The notes under the pieces were generated by a model. That model was not told the origin of the DNA. It searched no databases and was given only the letters and a program-made list of their open reading frames with translations. From the NCBI RefSeq assembly GCF_001437055.1, contig NZ_JQBW01000010.1, forward strand, positions 1 to 64,000: a DNA stretch of 64,000 nt. Direction: 5' to 3'. A program made the position numbers and the translations under genes. The stretch is from Limosilactobacillus secaliphilus. GTDB taxonomy: Bacteria; Bacillota; Bacilli; Lactobacillales; Lactobacillaceae. Shown piece after piece: positions 35,332-44,800 of this stretch. The stretch's first letter is position 1; each line of letters opens with the position of its first letter.

Positions 35332-37071
35332 CTAAACTGGTTTTATTAACATTATTAAAACAAATACAAGTCCAATCACTGTTGTGAAGATAGATATCAA
35401 GCATGTTTTTGAGGGTTGTACTTTTATTTGCAGCTTGTGCTTTTGATGGCCTTTGATATTTGTTAATAACAAAGTACCTCTCTTGCTTTATTTTATATTA
35501 TTTACTATATGTCCATTATCATACACCTTGTACTTAGAAGCTGACATCAAAACAGGTAGATCTACATAGCCATTTTCCTTTTTAATAAACTCGTAGTTAA
35601 CCTGGTTGCTTTTAGGTGTCATCTTATATTTTATCCGTTGATGATTGGTTGTATAAATTACATTGTCAGCAATGGAATCGAAATGTTCACTCTGATTACT
35701 TGTAAGGTAATCTTTAGGGCCTCCTTTGGAGTTATAAACACCACTATATATGTTAGGAAAATTAACCTTGTTAACTTTAAAGTTGGCATAATCCGGCTGG
35801 TGATGATTAGACGGCTTCTTTGTTATGGCTTGTTGCCTCATCCCCTCGGCTCTAAAACTGCTCATCTGATTTATATTAAACGCTCCAATTACAAATGCCA
35901 AAAGCAATACTTCAAATATCCGTGGCTTAGCCAATAAGGACATGTCTATAGTGATAAATAAAACAACGAAAATCAGAAATCTAAAAGTAAATTGAATAAT
36001 GGTTACATTCAAAAAATGTTCCTTTAAGTAAGCCCAGCAAAACAAATTAGTTGACAATATTAAAAATCCTAATGCAAGCCATAAAAAACATTTCTCCAGG
36101 TTATTTAGCTTAGAATAGTTCGCCATAATATAGATTAGAAATACAAATGGAATTATTCCAATGCTAACAACCTTAATCGGATCAAAATTACCCGTCGAAA
36201 TACTATTATTTAAGCTGTTTTCTATTAATTGAATAGTATTAATAATGTTAAGATATTTTTCAGGTCCTGTAATATTTTGGCCAAGATAAGCTTTGAAAAA
36301 GTTAATCCAATAAAAGGACGTTGCTAGCAAATATATTAATACTATTCGAATGTCATAAAGTAATTTTTTGAAGCTTGGCTTAATGATAAGGTCACATAAG
36401 AAGCAAATACTTAAAAATGCAAGACATATCAGTGTCGTTAATAAATGCGAAAATGTGATCCATGTTAAAACAATTACTAAAAGAGGTTCTCTATATTGAC
36501 ATAATGAATCATTAACATATGAAGGTCTAATAAAAGATAAAGTAAGAGGAATTAACAAGGGTAAAACAACAAACGAAAGCATTTCCCCTAACTCAAACGC
36601 AAACCAATAAACAAACGCTATATATCCAGAGAATGTATAAACCATCGAAAACATTATTGAACTACTTTTCTGTATTTTTAATAATCTTGCAGAATAGTAA
36701 GAGCATATCTCCGTAGCCGTTAATAATAAAAACTGCGTACAGTAAAAAGCATCTATTGGGTTGCTAATAATTTTAAAAAGAAAAGCAATTGGATAAAGTG
36801 TTAAAAGTGGATAGAAAGAATTTACATTGTATCCTACATGACTAAATGTAAAAAAATTTAGAAGAGGATAATGGTAATTAGATTTAACAATTTCCATAAT
36901 TCTACTTACATGAAATCTAAGATCACTTCCTGAAAAAATATATCCTGTATGCCATGGAATTATTACACAAATTAATGCCATACATATGAAAAAAAGAAAA
37001 ACTAAGCATTTGTATAAAAATGATTTATAATCCATCTCTCTTAATATGTAATGCCTTTCTTTGATTATCAC
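35332..37071 (-). pseudogene. PTPS-related (PF10131-like) polytopic membrane protein with an in-frame stop
   Basis: The reading frame from 37071 encodes 527 residues with about 12 membrane helices. It opens with the family motif GSDLRFHVSRIMEIV and VGYNVNSFYPLLTLYPIAFLF. It stops at TAA 35488-35490. In the same frame, directly after the stop, come 51 more codons (SKRGTLLLTNIKGHQ ... SIFTTVIGLVFVLIMLI) to TAG at 35332. These align with the last 55 residues of the paralog at 37460 (RGTVCSH ... IVSLLSWISLIFL) and supply its missing last helix. So a nonsense mutation has removed the C-terminus. These proteins resemble GT-C or YfhO-like transferases using polyprenyl-linked sugars. The start could also be the ATG at 37035. 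Confidence 0.75.
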
Positions 37072-37459
37072 TTATGCCTTCGAATGCTTCAAAATGATTG
37101 TTAAAAGGAGAAATTGTTCATAGTAAAATCCCTCAAGCTTAATAAAAATACATATCCTAACTGTAGAAACATGAAAAAGTACACCTTATTTTGACATAAA
37201 TCCATTGCTTAAAAGAAAAACTCTCTATAGATATCAGTTATCACTTAACTACAAGTTTGGGAAAAGTATCCTAATTAATTCATTCCTAAAATTCGAACAT
37301 AAAATGTAAGATTAATAAATAATCGATTCTCTCAATAAAATAAATTATAGCTGTTTTAATATAATTTTATGGCAGTTATTACTTATGACTATCGTATATT
37401 TTGTAAACTAAATTTTATTATGTTTATAATTCAACAAAACGTAAGTTCATTAAAATGTT
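37072..37459. other. AT-rich intergenic region
   Basis: 388 bases without a coding frame or a clear terminator. It separates the two related membrane-protein genes. I see no repeat, RNA gene or operator in it; a promoter for the gene at 37071 must lie here but none stands out. Confidence 0.5.
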
Positions 37460-39102
37460 TCATCTCATCTTTCTGAGTTTCAAAAAGATTAAACTTATCC
37501 AACTCAACAAACTAACAATTCTCGCAATAACTAATATGTGACTAGTTTTATAGGTTACTGAAATAGTATTTTGACCAGCATTTAAATGACTGCATACCGT
37601 TCCTCTATCTGATACACGTGTTTTTATTGTATGATGATTGATCCTGACCAAAGTATGCTTATAGGCAAGCACAGGAAGATCAACCATGGATCCTTTATTT
37701 AAATAGATACGATAAGTAATCGAATTAGGAGAGGTTTTCATATTTACCTTGGAAGAACTTCTCTTATTATCAACCAGTACAACTCTGTTTAAGACAGATT
37801 TAGATTTGTTAAAAGCATTCATAGGCATGTAATCAGTTTCGCCATATAGAGCTCCATATGAAAATTGATCATTATAATGTCTATTATCGATTAATAGTGG
37901 AGTATCTTTAGCGTCTCGTAAGGTTCTATAAGAGCCGCGCTGTGCATGTGTCAATCTTGAAATATCTGGCAGATCACCCTTATTTCTAAAGTAATCGTTA
38001 TAAATAGATCCGCCATAGAGAGTTAACAAAATAATTCCAATAAGCACTGATTTTGTAAAAAGCGGTATTTTATCAAAATGTACATTGAATAATAGTTTTG
38101 ATAATACTATTGCCAAGAAAAATGCTGCAAAACTGGTATATCTGTATGGAAATTGGATGATCGACAACGGTGTTTTGACAAGATATTTCCATGGAAATGC
38201 TGTTGTGATCATCCATGTCAACAGCACTCCCAAAGTATAGATCCACATATATACAGAATTTCTGTTAATTTGTTTCCATCCAACCATAATGGAAATTAAT
38301 AATAGCAAACCTATACCACCACGATTTAGGGCATCATTATTAATCGCACTAACAACAAAATCCCCAGCTGATTCAATCAGCGTAAATCCTGATGTTGGAC
38401 GAACAAGGCCTTTGTGGAAATAATCTGTCATTAGTGGAATAAATTGCCATAATGACAATACCAAGAATAAACCAATAGCTTTTAAAATATTAATGATTGG
38501 CAATAAGGTGATCTTGCGTTCTTGAATCCAATAAATCACTAAAATGGCAGCGCATAATTCTATGGAAATAAATAGGCTTACATAATGACAATATGCCATA
38601 AACGACATTCCCACTGCTAACATTATCCACTTTTTATTGTAAAGGACATTATACATTCCCAACATTACAAGCGGAATGAATGTATATGCTTGTGCCTCGC
38701 CTAATACATAATTAGAAAGCGTAAGGTAAAGATGATATGGAACAATAGCATAAATGATTGCATGCAGAAGAACGCAATTAATAAAGTAGCAAAAAACAGT
38801 AACCATACGTGAAGTAAGTATGCAGTAATTGGGCTAAAAATAAACTTCAGCAAAGCCCATGGATAAAGGAACACCACTGGGTAAAAGATAAAGTTTGCAT
38901 TACCAACCTTACTGAAAGTCTCAGTTCCAATGTAAGTAAACCAATGTCCTCTTTGTATGTTCAAATAGAGTTGTTGAACTCTAGCAGCATGAAAGCTCCA
39001 ATCAGAGTGAACACCCAATTGACCTACCATTAAAAAAGGTAGAATCATTATCACTGAAACCAAGAATAATAAACTTATTCTCTTTAAATTAGCCTTTATC
39101 AT
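37460..39102 (-). pseudogene. PTPS-related polytopic membrane protein, broken by a frame-shifting deletion
   Basis: Two overlapping frames make up one gene. The first (from 39102, GGGAG before ATG) gives MIKANLKRISLLFLVS ... GVHSDWSFHAARVQQLY ... FIFYPVVFLYPW and ends wrongly after CMQSF. The second resumes with HAIIYAIVPYHLYLTLSNYVLGE and runs to 37460. Against the paralog at 35332, IIYAIVPYHLYLTLSNYVLGE lines up residue for residue with MVYTFSGYIAFVYWFAFELGE, and about 12 residues are missing just before it. The break lies near TGCATGCA at 38759-38766. The gene starts 18 bases after the prfC stop, so it is probably transcribed with prfC. The C-terminal part has a VDLPVL motif shared with the paralog. 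Confidence 0.75.
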
Positions 39103-39120
39103 TCTATTTCTCCCTAAGAA

Positions 39121-40698
39121 CTAAAGTTTCGCCGTTAACTTAACATCTGGGTATTTTTGCTTAAACCAATTCAAGGCAAACTCATTTTCAAACAGGAACA
39201 GTGGGTCACCATGAATATCTTTTACCAAAATATTGCGAGATGAGGCCATTTTTGGATCCAGTTGATCAGGATCAATCCAACGAGCTTGCTTACTACCCAT
39301 CGGTTCCATTTCAACTTGTGAGTTATATTCGTTTTCCATCCGGAATTTGAACACTTCAAATTGCAACTGACCAACAGCACCCAGAATGTAATCGTTGCTG
39401 TTGTAACCATGGAACAGTTGAACAGCCCCTTCTTGAACCAATTGATTGATTCCTTTGTGGAAGGACTTCTGCTTCATCACATTCTTGGCTGTAACACGGA
39501 CAAATAGTTCTGGCGTAAATTGTGGCAGTTTCTCGAACTTGATGTCCTTCTTGCCAGTATAAATTGAATCACCGATTTGAAAGTTTCCAGTGTCGTATAA
39601 ACCAATGATGTCGCCAGCAACAGCCTTATTAACATTTTCACGAGTATTGGCCATGAATTCGGTGACGTTTGATAAACGCAGTGGCTTTCCAGTCCGTTCA
39701 AGAGTTACATCCATACCCTTATCGAACTCACCGGAACAAACCCGTACAAAAGCAATCCGGTCACGGTGACGCGGATTCATGTTTGCTTGAATTTTAAACA
39801 CAAAGCCAGAGAACTCTGGATCCAGTGGCTCCACTTCGTCTCCGTTTTCCAGTTTGTGTGAACTAGGAGCCGGTGCAAACTTTAAATAGGTAGTTAAAAA
39901 TGTACGGACCCCAAAATTAGTTAATGCAGAGCCAAAGAAGACCGGTGTTTGATCACCTTTCAAAACTTTGTCTTCACTGAATTGGTTACCAGCCATTTCG
40001 ATGAGTTCCATCCCATCCATGGCATCTTTCCATTCACCTTCATCGGCCAATGGATTTTCATCCTTTACCTTGCCGTCATCATCCAGAGGCAAGTATGGAT
40101 TGTCTTTATCCTTTGGGTGAGTTAAAGCAACACGGTGATTGTAGCGATCATACACACCCATAAATTGTCGTCCCATTCCGATTGGCCAATCCATTGGGTA
40201 GGTTTCGATTCCCAGTGTTTCCTCAATTTCGTTCATCAAATCCAAGGGATCACGAGCGTCACGGTCAAACTTATTAATAAAGGTAAAGATTGGAATACCC
40301 CGCATCTTACAAATCTTGAAAAGCTTCCGGGTTTGCGGTTCAATCCCCTTTGCGCCATCGATAACCATCACTGCAGAATCAACGGCCATCAGTGTCCGAT
40401 ACGTATCTTCGGAAAAGTCTTCGTGTCCTGGAGTATCCAGGATATTAATCCGTTTACCTTCAAAATCAAATTGCATAACAGATGAAGTAACGGAAATTCC
40501 ACGCTTCTTTTCAATTTCCATCCAGTCTGATTTGGCAAAATTGCTGCTTCCGCGTCCCTTAACGGTTCCGGCTTCACGAACAATGCCACCAAACAAGAGC
40601 ATTTGTTCAGTGATCGTCGTCTTACCAGCGTCTGGGTGTGAAATAATCGCAAATGTACGCCGCTTATTTACTGCATCTGCCAACTGTTTTGAAGTCAT
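39121..40698 (-). CDS. prfC: Peptide chain release factor 3
   Basis: A 525-residue translational GTPase that recycles RF1 and RF2 after peptide release. The G1 motif is [10 protein letters not shown]3 is [16 protein letters not shown] and G4 is [36 protein letters not shown] is the RF3 switch region. I chose the ATG at 40698 ([14 protein letters not shown]), with AAAGGA upstream; a longer frame adds seven residues without a better site. It is a core gene beside an AT-rich accessory patch. Confidence 0.95.
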   Translation of the reverse strand: MTSKQLADAVNKRRTFAIISHPDAGKTTITEQMLLFGGIVREAGTVKGRGSSNFAKSDWMEIEKKRGISVTSSVMQFDFEGKRINILDTPGHEDFSEDTYRTLMAVDSAVMVIDGAKGIEPQTRKLFKICKMRGIPIFTFINKFDRDARDPLDLMNEIEETLGIETYPMDWPIGMGRQFMGVYDRYNHRVALTHPKDKDNPYLPLDDDGKVKDENPLADEGEWKDAMDGMELIEMAGNQFSEDKVLKGDQTPVFFGSALTNFGVRTFLTTYLKFAPAPSSHKLENGDEVEPLDPEFSGFVFKIQANMNPRHRDRIAFVRVCSGEFDKGMDVTLERTGKPLRLSNVTEFMANTRENVNKAVAGDIIGLYDTGNFQIGDSIYTGKKDIKFEKLPQFTPELFVRVTAKNVMKQKSFHKGINQLVQEGAVQLFHGYNSNDYILGAVGQLQFEVFKFRMENEYNSQVEMEPMGSKQARWIDPDQLDPKMASSRNILVKDIHGDPLFLFENEFALNWFKQKYPDVKLTAKL

Positions 40699-40823
40699 GC
40701 TAATTAATCGTCCTTTCAAGCATTATCCATAATATCTTATCATAAGAAAGGCCTTGATTTCGGCATTATCAGCAAATATTGTTAAGTTTTCTTTTACATC
40801 TTCTTTAAATTACCCTTCCAAAA

Positions 40824-40852
40824 TTGACTAGACGTCCTGGTTTTGCTAGAGT
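40824..40852 (+). promoter_or_regulatory. Probable promoter of the LCP gene
   Basis: TTGACT (40824-40829), a 17-base spacer and TAGAGT (40847-40852). The transcript would have a leader of about 50 bases. Confidence 0.5.
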
Positions 40853-40906
40853 GAGAGAGTTAATACTTTAATAAAATCAAGTCGGAATTTTCGAGGTAAC
40901 TACAAC

Positions 40907-42133
40907 ATGGATCACGAACATGAAACGCGGGCGGAATACCGCCGTCACCTTGAGGAAAGCATCGAAGAAAAAGCTCATAATGAAAATTCCAACGGTGCAA
41001 TCCCACATCCCCCGTACCATCACCACACTAATGGCGGTGGCTACAGGTGGATCAAACGTTTCATCACCTTGTTTGTCCTGATTCTTTGTATTGCTGGTGG
41101 CTATGAATACCATAAAATCCATAACACCGCACAAGGGGTCTTCTCCACTGGTGATGGCAAGGTTGATAAAAAATTAGCTGAAGGAAAACCGGTTTCCGTT
41201 TTAGCAATGGGTACTGATGTTGGTGCTTTAAACCGTGGAAATAAAGGTGGTAACACTGACACCCTAGAAGTCGTAACGATTAACCCTAAAAAGGAAACCA
41301 TTACTTTAACCAGTGTGCCACGTGACACGTTGGTTAAAGTGGATACTGATGAAGGCGCTGATTACGTCAAGATTAACGCGGCTTATTCACTGGGCGGCCC
41401 TAAACAGACCGTTAAACAAGTTAAAGAATTGCTAGGCATCCCAATTGACTACTATGTAGTCATTAACATGGGTGTGCTGCAAAAAGTGGTTAATGCCGTC
41501 GGCGGTGTCGACGTTGACAACCCATTTGCCTTCACTTATGAAGGCCACCATTTCCCGAAAGGCAAGCAACACCTAAATGGTGAATTAGCTTTGAAGTACT
41601 CACGGATGCGTTATGATGATCCAAACAATGATTATGGCCGTCAAAAGCGGCAGCAACAGATCATGACAAGCGTAATTCACAACTTCAAACATTCAGGTTC
41701 GATTGGTGCTGCCAACAAGATTCTTGCAGCTGTCAAGGATGGTGTCCACACCAACTTGCCAATTGACAGCGTGTCTGTTTTGTATGGTAACTACCGTCGG
41801 GCAATGAACAACGTTAAGACTTACCACTTCCATGGTAAAGACGCCACTATTGAAGGTACGTCATTTCAGATTGCTACCCCAAAGGAAATCAATCGTATTT
41901 CTAAGTTGATTCGCATTCAACTTGGTTTGAAGCCAATCACGGTAACTAACAACGAAACCAAGATGTACAAGATGCAAAAGTCTTACAACGGCTACAATAA
42001 TACTAACTTCGTATTACCTGGCCATGCTGAATACAACGTGCCTGGTTCCGGCCATGGTACAAGCACTTCTTCTAATTCATCCAACCGTTCTATAACGTAT
42101 GGCTATAGAAGAAGCACAAGATCAACATATTAA
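40907..42133 (+). CDS. LytR-CpsA-Psr (LCP) family wall-polymer ligase
   Basis: A 408-residue type II membrane protein with a His/Asn-rich cytoplasmic tail, one helix at about 48-66 (FITLFVLILCIAGGY) and an extracellular LCP domain. Family motifs: TDTLEVVTINPKKETI, SVPRDTLVKV, KINAAYSLGG, and the Arg-rich YSRMRYDDPNNDYGRQKRQQQ. LCP enzymes transfer teichoic acid or capsule from its lipid carrier to peptidoglycan. The exopolysaccharide locus 8 kb to the right is a natural partner. The C-terminus is Ser/Thr-rich. GAGG lies nine bases before the ATG. Confidence 0.92.
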   Translation: MDHEHETRAEYRRHLEESIEEKAHNENSNGAIPHPPYHHHTNGGGYRWIKRFITLFVLILCIAGGYEYHKIHNTAQGVFSTGDGKVDKKLAEGKPVSVLAMGTDVGALNRGNKGGNTDTLEVVTINPKKETITLTSVPRDTLVKVDTDEGADYVKINAAYSLGGPKQTVKQVKELLGIPIDYYVVINMGVLQKVVNAVGGVDVDNPFAFTYEGHHFPKGKQHLNGELALKYSRMRYDDPNNDYGRQKRQQQIMTSVIHNFKHSGSIGAANKILAAVKDGVHTNLPIDSVSVLYGNYRRAMNNVKTYHFHGKDATIEGTSFQIATPKEINRISKLIRIQLGLKPITVTNNETKMYKMQKSYNGYNNTNFVLPGHAEYNVPGSGHGTSTSSNSSNRSITYGYRRSTRSTY

Positions 42134-42135
42134 AC

Positions 42136-42176
42136 AAGAAATAAGGGAGGTCATTAAATGACCTCCCTTATTTCTT
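42136..42176. terminator. Bidirectional terminator
   Basis: AAGAAATAAGGGAGGTCAT pairs perfectly with its complement around TAA. It serves the LCP gene and the converging permease gene. Confidence 0.95.
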
Positions 42177-43275
42177 ATTCATTCTCATTCTTCCTCAGTC
42201 TATAAATCGACCATAAGTAGTTAAAGACAGTTTTCAAAACAGCATAGAATGGTATACACAAAATCATTCCTGGAATCCCTGCAATATTCCCTGCCGCTAA
42301 CAACAGAACAATGATCGTTAGTGGATGAATCTGCAAAGTCCGACCAATGATATTTGGATAGATGATATTCCCATCAATTTGCTGAACGACAATGACAACC
42401 ACAATGACCCAGATGATTTTCTTCGGTGACATTGCTAATGAGACCATCAAAGCCGGTGCAATCCCAATATATGGCCCCACATATGGGATCATGTTCGTTA
42501 ACCCAGCTACTAAACCTAAACCGATGGCTAAAGGTTGTTTAATGATCAAATAACCGATGCTGGTTGCTACAGCGACAAAGATACATTCCAAAGCTTGACC
42601 TGAAATGTAAGATGACAAAGTCTTGTTCATCTTACGTAACAAAATTTCCACTTGCTTAGCATTATTCTTAGAGAAGAAACGCTGAATGCTAGGAATCAAC
42701 TTGTTGCCATCTTTGAACATATAGAACAGCATAACTGGGACGGTAATCGCCACAATGACCGTACTTGTCACCGCTCCAATAACTGTGCTTGCTTTGCTGG
42801 TCAACTGTCCCAAAGCTGTCTGTGCATACTTAACAATTTGCTGGTTAGCTTGCTTGTAATAAGTGTTCAAATCAATATTACGCAGCCATGGATGCTGTGA
42901 AAGTTGAGTTAGGTATTTCTGAGTGTCCTTAGCGGCATCTGGCAACCATTTGATCAATTGCGTCAGTTCGTTAATCATTGGCGGAGTTAATGCCGCAATT
43001 GTGCCGAGAACGATCAAAATCAAGCCCATGACGATAATCAAACTTGCTAATCCGCGTGGCATAGCATGACTGCCCACTTTTACCTTGAGTAATAAATGAA
43101 AAAGCGGCACTAGCATGTAATACAAGAACAACGAGATAATAAGTGGCACAAAAACCACTGATATAAAAATGAGGAACGGACGAAAGACAAAATCAATCTT
43201 GGTGCAAACATACACTAGCAGTGCCAACACCAATAGTTCTACCGACCAATACAGAATATTACGTTTATTTGACAT
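42175..43275 (-). CDS. AI-2E family (PerM-like) membrane permease
   Basis: A 366-residue protein with about eight helices. GYLIIKQPLAIGLGLVAGLTNMIPYVGPYIG and QQIDGNIIYPNIIGRTLQIHPL are the diagnostic C-terminal motifs of the AI-2E family. A long loop of about 90 residues lies between helices 3 and 4 (residues 95-160). Substrate unknown; relatives include ion/proton antiporters and putative signal exporters. Its ATG shares one base with the stop of the upstream GtrB-like gene. Confidence 0.88.
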   Translation of the reverse strand: MSNKRNILYWSVELLVLALLVYVCTKIDFVFRPFLIFISVVFVPLIISLFLYYMLVPLFHLLLKVKVGSHAMPRGLASLIIVMGLILIVLGTIAALTPPMINELTQLIKWLPDAAKDTQKYLTQLSQHPWLRNIDLNTYYKQANQQIVKYAQTALGQLTSKASTVIGAVTSTVIVAITVPVMLFYMFKDGNKLIPSIQRFFSKNNAKQVEILLRKMNKTLSSYISGQALECIFVAVATSIGYLIIKQPLAIGLGLVAGLTNMIPYVGPYIGIAPALMVSLAMSPKKIIWVIVVVIVVQQIDGNIIYPNIIGRTLQIHPLTIIVLLLAAGNIAGIPGMILCIPFYAVLKTVFNYLWSIYRLRKNENE

Positions 43276-44207
43276 TATTTCTTTTCCTTAATGATGTAAA
43301 TCGGACGATGCTTAACTTGCATGTAAATTCGTCCAATGTATTTGCCGAGAACACCAATACACAGTAATTGCAACCCACCAAGCAATAGAATGACACTGAT
43401 CATCGATGCCCAGCCAAAAACTGAACTGCTTGGATCTACAAGACGTCTAATGATAACAAACAGAATTCCAATGATGGATAGAATGAATGACGTTGTTCCC
43501 AACCAGACTGCTAGTGACAATGGTGCTTGAGAGAAGTCTGCAATCCCATTCATTGCATATTTAAATAGTTTCCAGGTATTCCAGTCGGTAGTTCCCGCAA
43601 CCCGTTCAACATTATGGTAATCAAGATATTTAGTCTTGAAGCCAACCCACGAAAAGATCCCTTTTGAAAAGCGGTCATATTCGGTTAATGACAGAACAGC
43701 ATTTACCATCTGTCGTGTCATCATCCGATAGTCACGTGCTCCTGGTACAATATTGGTTTGCGAAATACGATTAATGACATGGTAAAACTGACTACTAAGA
43801 AAAGACTTAAAGCGTGCCTCTCCCGTTCGATCAACCCGGCGTGTTCCAATACAGTCATAGTCACCACTGGTAATTAAGCTGTACATCTTAGGTAAAAATT
43901 CAGGCGGGTCCTGTAAGTCAACATCCATTACCACCACATAATCGCCAGTAGCAGCTTGTAGTCCAGCATAAAGAGCCGCTTCCTTGCCAAAGTTACGTGA
44001 GAAAGAAACGTAATGAACCAATTGATCATGCTCTCTATGCAACTTTCGCATTTCACCTAGAGTATTATCTGATGATCCATCATTTACAAACCAATACTCA
44101 ATATTTAGGTTTTTTATATTATTTACAACCTTTTGCACTGCAGGAAAAAACAGTGGAATTGATTCTTCTTCGTTATAACAAGGCACAACTATTGAAAGTT
44201 TCGTCAT
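43275..44207 (-). CDS. GtrB-like polyprenyl-phosphate glycosyltransferase (GT2)
   Basis: A 310-residue protein. The N-terminal GT2 domain has SIVVPCYNEEESI, VNDGSSDNTL and the DxD site DVDLQDPPEF near residue 96. Two C-terminal helices follow (about 233-256 and 270-292). This is the GtrB/DPM1-like architecture that makes polyprenyl-phosphate-linked hexose on the inner membrane face. The sugar would be used by a GT-C membrane transferase to decorate a wall polymer or protein. The nearest candidates are the two broken PTPS-related genes at 35-39 kb. Confidence 0.88.
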   Translation of the reverse strand: MTKLSIVVPCYNEEESIPLFFPAVQKVVNNIKNLNIEYWFVNDGSSDNTLGEMRKLHREHDQLVHYVSFSRNFGKEAALYAGLQAATGDYVVVMDVDLQDPPEFLPKMYSLITSGDYDCIGTRRVDRTGEARFKSFLSSQFYHVINRISQTNIVPGARDYRMMTRQMVNAVLSLTEYDRFSKGIFSWVGFKTKYLDYHNVERVAGTTDWNTWKLFKYAMNGIADFSQAPLSLAVWLGTTSFILSIIGILFVIIRRLVDPSSSVFGWASMISVILLLGGLQLLCIGVLGKYIGRIYMQVKHRPIYIIKEKK

Positions 44208-44240
44208 GCTAATACCCCATTTTCTTCAATAATTACTAAT

Positions 44241-44267
44241 AAAAAAAGCCGATACAAACGTACCGAC
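44241..44267 (-). terminator. Terminator of the lipoprotein gene
   Basis: GTCGGTAC pairs with GTATCGGC (two G-U pairs) around GTTT, followed by seven T on the minus strand. Confidence 0.8.
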
Positions 44268-44288
44268 CTATTATACACTATTTATTCA

Positions 44289-44783
44289 TTAGTTACCTGT
44301 AATGGCAGTAGGCGTTACATGGTAAGTGTAAGTATGCCCATTGTATGATCCAGAAATGGTCCAATCATTCGTACCATTCTGCGTGGCACTAAAGCCATCC
44401 ACAGCATCAATGCTTGGTTGGGTAATTGTCTTACCGTTTTCCCTAGCAGTTGCCATTGAATTGCCCAAATGCTCCTTAACCAGGTTTCTTGCATCGGTTT
44501 CATTCATCACAGCACTTTGCCGATTATTAACCGACTTAGCAGTTTGGCTGTTCTTAACACCATTAATGGTGGTCTTAGTGGAACTAGCATTGCTGCTTGA
44601 AGATACATCGTCTTCCTTCATCTTGTCAGACTTCTTGGATGAACGATGATGACTCTTTTTAGACGTCTGACTGCTGGTGGCTTCATCATGATGTGTTTCG
44701 GTAGCCGACTTACTGCCACATGCTGCCAGTGACACAATCATCATCCCTGCAACACCGGTCATCAACAGTTGTTTAATCTTCAT
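44289..44783 (-). CDS. Small lipoprotein of unknown function
   Basis: A 164-residue lipoprotein. The signal peptide ends in the lipobox SLAAC with Cys22. Residues 25-90 are a low-complexity Ser/Lys/His/Asp linker (KKSHHRSSKKSD), which would reach through the wall. The last 70 residues form a small compact domain (DARNLVKEHLGN ... WTISGSYNGHTYTYHVTP) that I do not recognise. It lies 17 bases downstream of the GH73 repeat-protein gene on the same strand, so the two are likely co-transcribed. Confidence 0.8.
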   Translation of the reverse strand: MKIKQLLMTGVAGMMIVSLAACGSKSATETHHDEATSSQTSKKSHHRSSKKSDKMKEDDVSSSSNASSTKTTINGVKNSQTAKSVNNRQSAVMNETDARNLVKEHLGNSMATARENGKTITQPSIDAVDGFSATQNGTNDWTISGSYNGHTYTYHVTPTAITGN

Positions 44784-44800
44784 TGAAATATATCCTTTCT

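Noticed and set aside
35332-35472. Separate 46-aa membrane peptide with a TTG start and AGAGG site
   Set aside because: It is in frame with the upstream gene and aligns with the C-terminus of that gene's paralog, so a nonsense mutation explains it better.
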